Positions 59,591-64,000 of a DNA stretch of 64,000 nucleotides are shown here, one piece after another. A program made the position numbers and the translations under genes. Within the stretch, counting starts at the first letter, position 1, and each line of letters opens with the position of its first letter. The DNA comes from Streptomyces sp. CB02056 (GTDB lineage Bacteria > Actinomycetota > Actinomycetes > Streptomycetales > Streptomycetaceae): the NCBI RefSeq assembly GCF_001905545.1, contig NZ_LIPD01000006.1:310001-374000 (forward strand). The letters run 5' to 3'. The notes under the pieces are model-generated. The model was not told the DNA's origin. It worked only from the letters and a program-made list of their open reading frames with translations, and did not search any database.

Positions 59591-59648
59591 ATCGGCACCG
59601 ATGCATCAGTGAAGATGTATTGGTGGAGATATATCGGTGAAGATGTAT
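59591..59648. repeat. Four tandem 14-bp repeats covering the MarR/methyltransferase promoter
   Basis: Units start at 59591, 59605, 59619 and 59633. The last is ATCGGTGAAGATGT; the second differs by one base, the third by three, the first by about five. The -10 TATTCT (59646-59651) of the leaderless MarR transcript overlaps the end. The region is markedly AT-rich. Probably an operator array for repeated binding. Confidence 0.65.
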
Positions 59649-59658
59649 TCTTGCGGGC

Positions 59659-60072
59659 ATGGACGGCGTGCGACTCCTCAGACTCGGCAAGCGGCTGACG
59701 GAACTCGGCCGCGCGATGATCACCGACCCGGCCGCCGAGCACCTCAGCGCCGGGGAGATCGCCGTGGTCTCCGACGTGTACCGCCACCCCGCCACCTCCG
59801 TCCAGGAGATCCGGGTCCGCACCGGCTTCGCCCAGAGCCACGTCTCGGTCTCCGTCGCCCGGCTGCGCGAACGCGGCCTGCTCGACGCCGCCGCCGACCC
59901 CGCCGACGGGCGCCGCACCCTGCTGACCGTCTCCGAGTCGGCCCGGCACGCCATCCGCGCCCACGTCACCCGGCCCGCCGAGCCCGTCATCGCCAAGGCT
60001 GTCCCGGACCCGGAGAAGGCCCGCAGGGTCACCGAACTGCTGGACGAACTCGCCGGCCTGCTGCTGCCCTGA
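59659..60072 (+). CDS. MarR-family regulator
   Basis: A 137-residue winged HTH protein: LLRLGKRLTELGRAM, HPATSVQEIRVRTGFAQSHVSVSVARLRERGLLDAAADPADGRRTLLTVS (HTH and wing, about 45-94, quoted in pieces), and a C-terminal dimerising helix. The wing has the D-x-R-R element of MarR. Probably leaderless, with TATTCT seven bases before the ATG. Expected to bind the 14-bp repeats and control itself and the divergent methyltransferase. Confidence 0.88.
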   Translation: MDGVRLLRLGKRLTELGRAMITDPAAEHLSAGEIAVVSDVYRHPATSVQEIRVRTGFAQSHVSVSVARLRERGLLDAAADPADGRRTLLTVSESARHAIRAHVTRPAEPVIAKAVPDPEKARRVTELLDELAGLLLP

Positions 60073-60221
60073 CCCACCACCGGGCACACCACCAGCCCCA
60101 CGCCCCGGCCGAGTTCCACAAGTCGGTCACAAGCTCGCCAGGCCACTCCCCCGCCACCGCCGGCCCCTGCCATCATCCCGACTGAACCCGGGAGGCGCCC
60201 GGGCGAAGCCGAGGGAGTGCG

Positions 60222-60341
60222 ATGGACGCGCGGATCAGGGTCGCCGGCGGCGACGGGCTGCGGGAGACGGCGGAGCTCCGGGACTGGCTGCACCGGGAGC
60301 GCGAGCTGGCGGGGCCGGCGCTGGGCGACGACGATGAGTGA
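60222..60341 (+). CDS. 39-residue EACC1-like peptide
   Basis: Reads MDARIRVAGGDGLRETAELR, then DWLHRERELAGPALGDDDE. The ELRDWLHRERELAG block resembles the start of effector-associated constant component 1 (EACC1) proteins, which are about three times longer and accompany effector genes in actinobacteria. GAGGGAGTGCG precedes the ATG. The stop lies 5-8 bases inside the next gene, so the two are coupled. It may be a truncated relic, or the intact partner of the membrane protein. Confidence 0.5.
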   Translation: MDARIRVAGGDGLRETAELRDWLHRERELAGPALGDDDE

Positions 60342-61077
60342 GCCGCCGACCGACCGCGTCCCGACTCCGCCGTCCGACCGGACAGCCTCCCCGCCACCCC
60401 GCCACCCCCGGCACCACAGCCGGCGGTCCGCCGCCCCGGCCGCCCGCATCGTGGCCCAGGCCCTGCTGGTCGTCATCGGCCTGTCCACCGTCGCCCTCGG
60501 CTTCTCCTGGTTCGTCGACACCTACGACGAGGCGCTCGCCTACCGCGGCGCCCCGGTCTGCGGCGCCCCCGCCACCGCACCCGGCGCGGACTGCACCAGG
60601 CAGGAGACCGGCCGGGTGACGGCCAAGAAGACCGACTCGAACGGAGACTCCACCACCTACGGCCTGACCGTCTCCCGCGAGACGGTGCCCACCGCCACCT
60701 ACAGCGTCACCGAGGGCCTCTACGACAGCCTGGAGAACGGCGTCAACGTGGACCTGACCCTCTGGCGGGGCCGCGTGGTCGAGCTCTCCCACCAGGGCCA
60801 CCGCTCCACCGTCCAGAGCACCCCCTGGCTCACCGCCCTCAAACTCGCCCTCCTGATCGGCACGGGAACCGTCCTCGCCGTCTACGGCCTCCTCCTGCGC
60901 CGCCTCGTCAGCTGGGCGCTCCCGCTCGCCGTCCTCCCCTTCCTGGTCCTCTTCACCGTCCTCGGCAGCATCATCCTCATCACCGCCCAGTGGCCCTTCG
61001 CCCTCACCATCGCCCTCCCCCTCATCGGCTGGCTGGTCCTGACCGCCATCACCGCCACGATGTCCTGGGACTACTAG
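60334..61077 (+). CDS. Membrane protein of unknown function
   Basis: A 247-residue protein. Pro/Arg-rich cytoplasmic start, first membrane segment IVAQALLVVIGLSTVALGFSWFV, an extracytoplasmic domain at about 65-155 with two Cys (VCGAPATAPGADC) and strands TTYGLTVSRETVP, GLYDSLENGVNVDLTLWRGRVVEL, then three membrane segments close to the C-terminus. The start ATG overlaps the EACC1-like peptide. No family assigned. Convergent with the aldehyde dehydrogenase gene. Confidence 0.75.
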   Translation: MSEPPTDRVPTPPSDRTASPPPRHPRHHSRRSAAPAARIVAQALLVVIGLSTVALGFSWFVDTYDEALAYRGAPVCGAPATAPGADCTRQETGRVTAKKTDSNGDSTTYGLTVSRETVPTATYSVTEGLYDSLENGVNVDLTLWRGRVVELSHQGHRSTVQSTPWLTALKLALLIGTGTVLAVYGLLLRRLVSWALPLAVLPFLVLFTVLGSIILITAQWPFALTIALPLIGWLVLTAITATMSWDY

Positions 61078-61101
61078 CCGGGGAGATCCGGACCCGGCCG
61101 G

Positions 61102-62460
61102 TCACACCAGGGGCGCGTCCAGGCAGGCCCGGCGGTGGCTGAAGGTGTCGAGGGACCAGCGGCCGTGGTAGCGGCCGGAGCCGCTCTCCCCCACGCCGCC
61201 GAAGGGGAGTTCCGGGATGCCCAGGTGGGCCACCGGGAGGCCGAAGTTGAGGGCGCCGGAGGCGGTCTCCTCGGCCAGGCGGCGGCGTGCGTGCCCGTCC
61301 CCGGTGAAGGCGTAGAGGGCGAGGGGGTGGTCCCGGTCGTTGATGAAGGCGATGGCCTCGTCGAGGCCGGCGACCTCGACGACGGGCAGGACGGGGCCGA
61401 AGATCTCCTCCCGCATGACCGGGGCGTCCGGCTCCACCTCGGCCAGCAGGGTGGGCGCGATGTAGCGGTCCGCCCGGTCGTGCTGCCCGCCGAAGACCGT
61501 ACGGCCCGAGTCGAGGAGAGCGACGACCCGGTCGAAGTGCCGCTCGTCGACGATGCGCCCGTACGCCGGTGACCGCGCCGGGTCGGGCCCGTACAGCTCG
61601 GTGACGGCGCGCGCCAGGGCGCCTTCCAGCGCACGGGCCGTGGCCGGGTCGGTCAGCAGGTAGTCGGGGGCCACGCAGGTCTGCCCCGCGTTGGCGAACT
61701 TGGCGCGGGCCAGCCGGGCGGCGACCGCCCCGGGGTCGACGCCGCGGTCCACGAACACCGGTGACTTGCCGCCCAGTTCGAGGGTGACCGGGGTCAGGTG
61801 TTCGGCGGCGGCCCGCAGCACCGTCCGGCCGAAGCGGGCGTTGCCGGTGTAGAGGATGTGGTCGAAGCGCTCGGCGAGCAGGGCGGTGGTCGTCTCCCCG
61901 CCGCCCTCCACCACGGCGATCGCCGCCGGGTCGACGTACCGGGGCAGCAGCCGTGCCAGCAGGGCCGAGCAGGCCGGGGCCAGTTCGCTCGGCTTGGCGA
62001 GCACCGTGTTGCCGGCGGCGATCGCGCCCGCCACCGGCACCAGCAGCAGCTGCACCGGGTAGTTCCAGGGCGCGATCACCAGGACGGTCCCGAGCGGGGC
62101 GTGGCCGCTGTGGGCGCTGGTCCCCGGCGGCAGCCGGGTGAGCGCGGCGGCGGGCACCGGCTCGGGGCGCAGCCACTGCTCCAGGTTCTGCAGGGTGTGG
62201 TCGATCTCCCGTACGGTGAAGTCGACTTCGGCGATGTCGGTCTCGGCGCGCGGCTTGCGCAGGTCGGCGTGGAGGGCCTCGGCGATCTCCTCGCGGTGGC
62301 CGGTCAGCAGGGCGCGCAGCCCGGCCAGCTGCTCGGTGCGCCAGGCGAGCGGCCGGGTGCGGCCGGTGCGGAAGGCCGCGCGCAGCCGGGCGACGGTCTC
62401 GGCCGGGGCGGATACGGAGGCCGCGGTCACGGAGGGCGCGGTCACAGCCGGAGTGTTCAC
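61102..62460 (-). CDS. Aldehyde dehydrogenase family protein
   Basis: A 452-residue class 3-like ALDH (short, without the extended N-terminal arm). Motifs: IAPWNYPVQLLLVP, KPSELAP, catalytic E228 in TLELGGKSP, catalytic C262 in NAGQTCVAPDY, EEIFGPVLPV and the LPFGGVGESGSGRYHG end. Oxidises an aldehyde with NAD(P)+. The GTG start overlaps the stop of the carotenoid oxygenase gene (GTGA), so it should oxidise the aldehyde that enzyme releases. Confidence 0.93.
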   Translation of the reverse strand: MNTPAVTAPSVTAASVSAPAETVARLRAAFRTGRTRPLAWRTEQLAGLRALLTGHREEIAEALHADLRKPRAETDIAEVDFTVREIDHTLQNLEQWLRPEPVPAAALTRLPPGTSAHSGHAPLGTVLVIAPWNYPVQLLLVPVAGAIAAGNTVLAKPSELAPACSALLARLLPRYVDPAAIAVVEGGGETTTALLAERFDHILYTGNARFGRTVLRAAAEHLTPVTLELGGKSPVFVDRGVDPGAVAARLARAKFANAGQTCVAPDYLLTDPATARALEGALARAVTELYGPDPARSPAYGRIVDERHFDRVVALLDSGRTVFGGQHDRADRYIAPTLLAEVEPDAPVMREEIFGPVLPVVEVAGLDEAIAFINDRDHPLALYAFTGDGHARRRLAEETASGALNFGLPVAHLGIPELPFGGVGESGSGRYHGRWSLDTFSHRRACLDAPLV

Positions 62461-63854
62461 TGGGAGTCCTCTCGGACGGGGTCGGGGATCCAGCTGCCGT
62501 GGAAGCCGGCCGGCACCCGCACCGGCAGGTGGACGGTGGCGAGCGGGGCGCCGGTGAAGTCCTCGGCGGAGAGGACGACCAGGTCGCTCGCGCCCCGCTC
62601 GGGGTCGTGGACGTAGGTCAGCAGGTAGCCGTCGTCCTCGCCGCGGGCGCCCTCCCTCGGCACGAAGGAGACCTCACCGGTGTACCGTCCCGTGCCGAAC
62701 TGCCGTACGGTGCTGGACTGCTGTCGCAGGTCGTGCTTGATCAGCGCGTCCCCGGCGGCCTCCGGGGGCAGCGCGTCCAGGTCGTCGGCCGTCGCGGCGA
62801 GGTGGCGCAGCAAGGGGGTGGCCACGGTGGAGTAACCGTAGCGGTGGGCACCGCCGACCACCGCCGGGTTGACCGCCGGGAACTCCTGCGGCCGGTCGTC
62901 CAGCCGGGTCTCGGTGACCGTGCCGGAGACGGTGTCGACCGTCCAGCGGTCCAGGGTGGGGCTGCTCTGCCCGTCCACCGCGCCGCCGGCGAACATCCTC
63001 GGGTAGCGGACCACGTCGACGACGACCCGGTCGCCGTCCTCGTGGGCGTTGAGGGTGTGGAAGACGAAGCAGGGCTCGACCTCGAACCAGCGGACCTCGG
63101 TGCCGTTGCGGGGCAGCAGCCCGACCCGCGCGCCGCGGGTCTTGTCCCAGACCGCCGGATACGTCTTGCGTGCCAGGTTGTCAGGCATGCTGACGCGCCC
63201 CGCGAGGTCGAGGACGACGGCGAAGTTCCGGGTCAGCGCCATGTCGTGCACCACCGGCCGGTGCGGGACCGGGATGTCCACGGCGCGCACGACGACGCCC
63301 TCCGGGGAGACCACCAGGTGGCGCAGCCGCTCGCTGTCGTCCCGCTGCCAGGTGATCGCGTGCAGCTCGCCGGTGACCGGATCGAGCTTGGGGTGGGCGG
63401 CGAACCCGTCGGGCAGCGTGCCGCAGAAGTCGCCGGCCCCCACCGTCTCGATCTCGTAGGAGAGTTCGTACGGGCGGAAGCCGCCCTCGACCAGCGCGAG
63501 GGTGCGGTCGGCGTGCCCGATCACGTGGGTGTTGGGCGCGACGTCGGCGATCCGCGGCACGGCGCCGGGGCGCGGCCGCTCCCCCAGCGCCTCGGCCACG
63601 GCCGCGCTGCGCACCAGCCGGTTGCGGTACCACCGGGCCCGCCCGTCGAGCAGCCGCACCCCGTGAACCATGGCGTACCCGGCGAACAGGTGCCGCGGCC
63701 GCGGGTCCTCCGGCCGCATCCCGTTGGGCCCGTTGCGCAGGTACCGGCCGTTGAGCTCGGCCGGGATCGTCCCCGTGACCGGCAGGTCGAAGGCCGTGAC
63801 TTCCTCCTCCACCGGGGCGTAGCCACCGGTGAACGGGTTGGTGACGGTGGACAC
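62457..63854 (-). CDS. Carotenoid oxygenase (RPE65/CCD/lignostilbene dioxygenase family)
   Basis: A 465-residue non-heme iron dioxygenase. Family blocks: NGRYLRNGPNGM, HLFAGYAMVHGVRLLDGRARWYRNR (part), VAPNTHVIGH, FAAHPKLDPVTGELHA, VHDMALTRNFAVVLD, FVFHTLNAHEDGDRVVVDV and the C-terminal FHGSWIP, whose His residues (in HPKLD, VHDM, FHTLNAH and FHGSW) form the four-His iron site. It cleaves a C=C bond to give aldehydes; carotenoid or stilbene-type substrates are both possible. GTG at 63854 has GAGGGAG upstream. First gene of a two-gene operon with ALDH. Confidence 0.92.
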   Translation of the reverse strand: MSTVTNPFTGGYAPVEEEVTAFDLPVTGTIPAELNGRYLRNGPNGMRPEDPRPRHLFAGYAMVHGVRLLDGRARWYRNRLVRSAAVAEALGERPRPGAVPRIADVAPNTHVIGHADRTLALVEGGFRPYELSYEIETVGAGDFCGTLPDGFAAHPKLDPVTGELHAITWQRDDSERLRHLVVSPEGVVVRAVDIPVPHRPVVHDMALTRNFAVVLDLAGRVSMPDNLARKTYPAVWDKTRGARVGLLPRNGTEVRWFEVEPCFVFHTLNAHEDGDRVVVDVVRYPRMFAGGAVDGQSSPTLDRWTVDTVSGTVTETRLDDRPQEFPAVNPAVVGGAHRYGYSTVATPLLRHLAATADDLDALPPEAAGDALIKHDLRQQSSTVRQFGTGRYTGEVSFVPREGARGEDDGYLLTYVHDPERGASDLVVLSAEDFTGAPLATVHLPVRVPAGFHGSWIPDPVREDSQ

Positions 63855-64000
63855 CGCAGACTCCCTCAGGCCGCTTCCGACTACCACTGCGCACGCGGGG
63901 CGGCGCACCCGGCTCAACGAGCCACCCACCCGGCGGGTGACGGCCCGCCGGGCAACGGCGGGAGGGAGCCTGGAGGAGGAGCCGGGGGTCCGCCGCACCG
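63855..64000. other. Upstream region at window edge, no gene seen
   Basis: 146 bp that should carry the promoter of the carotenoid oxygenase operon. A small stem, CGGCGGGTGACGGCCCGCCG, lies at about 63930-63950. Confidence 0.3.

Noticed and set aside
1..64000. tRNA, rRNA, CRISPR, prophage or integrative-element signatures
   Set aside because: I saw no cloverleaf-like sequences, rRNA, spacer-repeat arrays, integrases or phage structural genes. The MITE is the only mobile sequence found.

Overview
The window is high-GC actinobacterial DNA with the gene families of a Streptomycetaceae chromosome (Streptomyces or Kitasatospora): 2-methylisoborneol biosynthesis, streptogrisin-type protease, sphingomyelinase, CYP102, ATPase-less sugar ABC transporters, and several leaderless genes. 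Coding is dense on both strands, with frequent GTG starts and ATGA/GTGA overlaps. Convergent gene pairs are often separated by long perfect hairpins. I see no rRNA, tRNA, CRISPR array, prophage or replication origin.

Layout. 0-14 kb: end of a secreted PI-PLC-like gene, a reductase, the 2-methylisoborneol pair (geranyl diphosphate methyltransferase and MIB synthase, the latter overlapped by a 21-codon leader ORF), a divergent radical SAM protein with an unusual Cys spacing, a thioesterase, a secreted sphingomyelinase, a beta-propeller protein, an Eis-like acetyltransferase and a PH-domain membrane protein. 11.8-20.3 kb: an alpha-glucan type regulon, with a debranching-like enzyme divergent from LacI regulator, binding protein, two permeases and GH15. 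Two identical operators lie in opposite orientation in the shared promoter. 20.4-28 kb: GH30 galactanase-like enzyme, a dienelactone-hydrolase-like protein without the usual nucleophile, a cold-shock protein, a membrane coiled-coil gene broken by a 169-bp MITE, a lipoprotein that seems to start at ATC, and RNase HI.

28-35.5 kb: a minus-strand galactoside-uptake operon (binding protein, two permeases, GH42, Tat-exported GH63-like enzyme), genes overlapping by 4 bp. 35.6-41.4 kb: a divergent catabolic cluster with both subunits of a glycine-decarboxylase-like P-protein, an AcoX/NAD-kinase-like protein, an SDR and a GntR regulator. There is no gcvT or gcvH, and the substrate-region motifs differ from glycine decarboxylase. 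I regard this as the best candidate for an undescribed pathway. A compound operator with CTGTATACAG lies between the two operons.

41.4-50 kb: metallo-hydrolase with a GlxA-type regulator, small leaderless genes, a CoiA-like nuclease, TrmO, an APH-type kinase, an anti-sigma-type ATPase, a phosphoribosyltransferase-like protein with a degenerate PRPP loop, and a RimJ-type acetyltransferase. 50-54.6 kb: two small exported proteins, a CysK-like PLP enzyme coupled to an MFS exporter, and a streptogrisin. 54.6-64 kb: a self-sufficient CYP102 P450 divergent from a PAS-LuxR regulator; a methyltransferase divergent from a MarR regulator across four 14-bp repeats; a 39-residue EACC1-like peptide coupled to a membrane protein; and a carotenoid oxygenase coupled to an aldehyde dehydrogenase.
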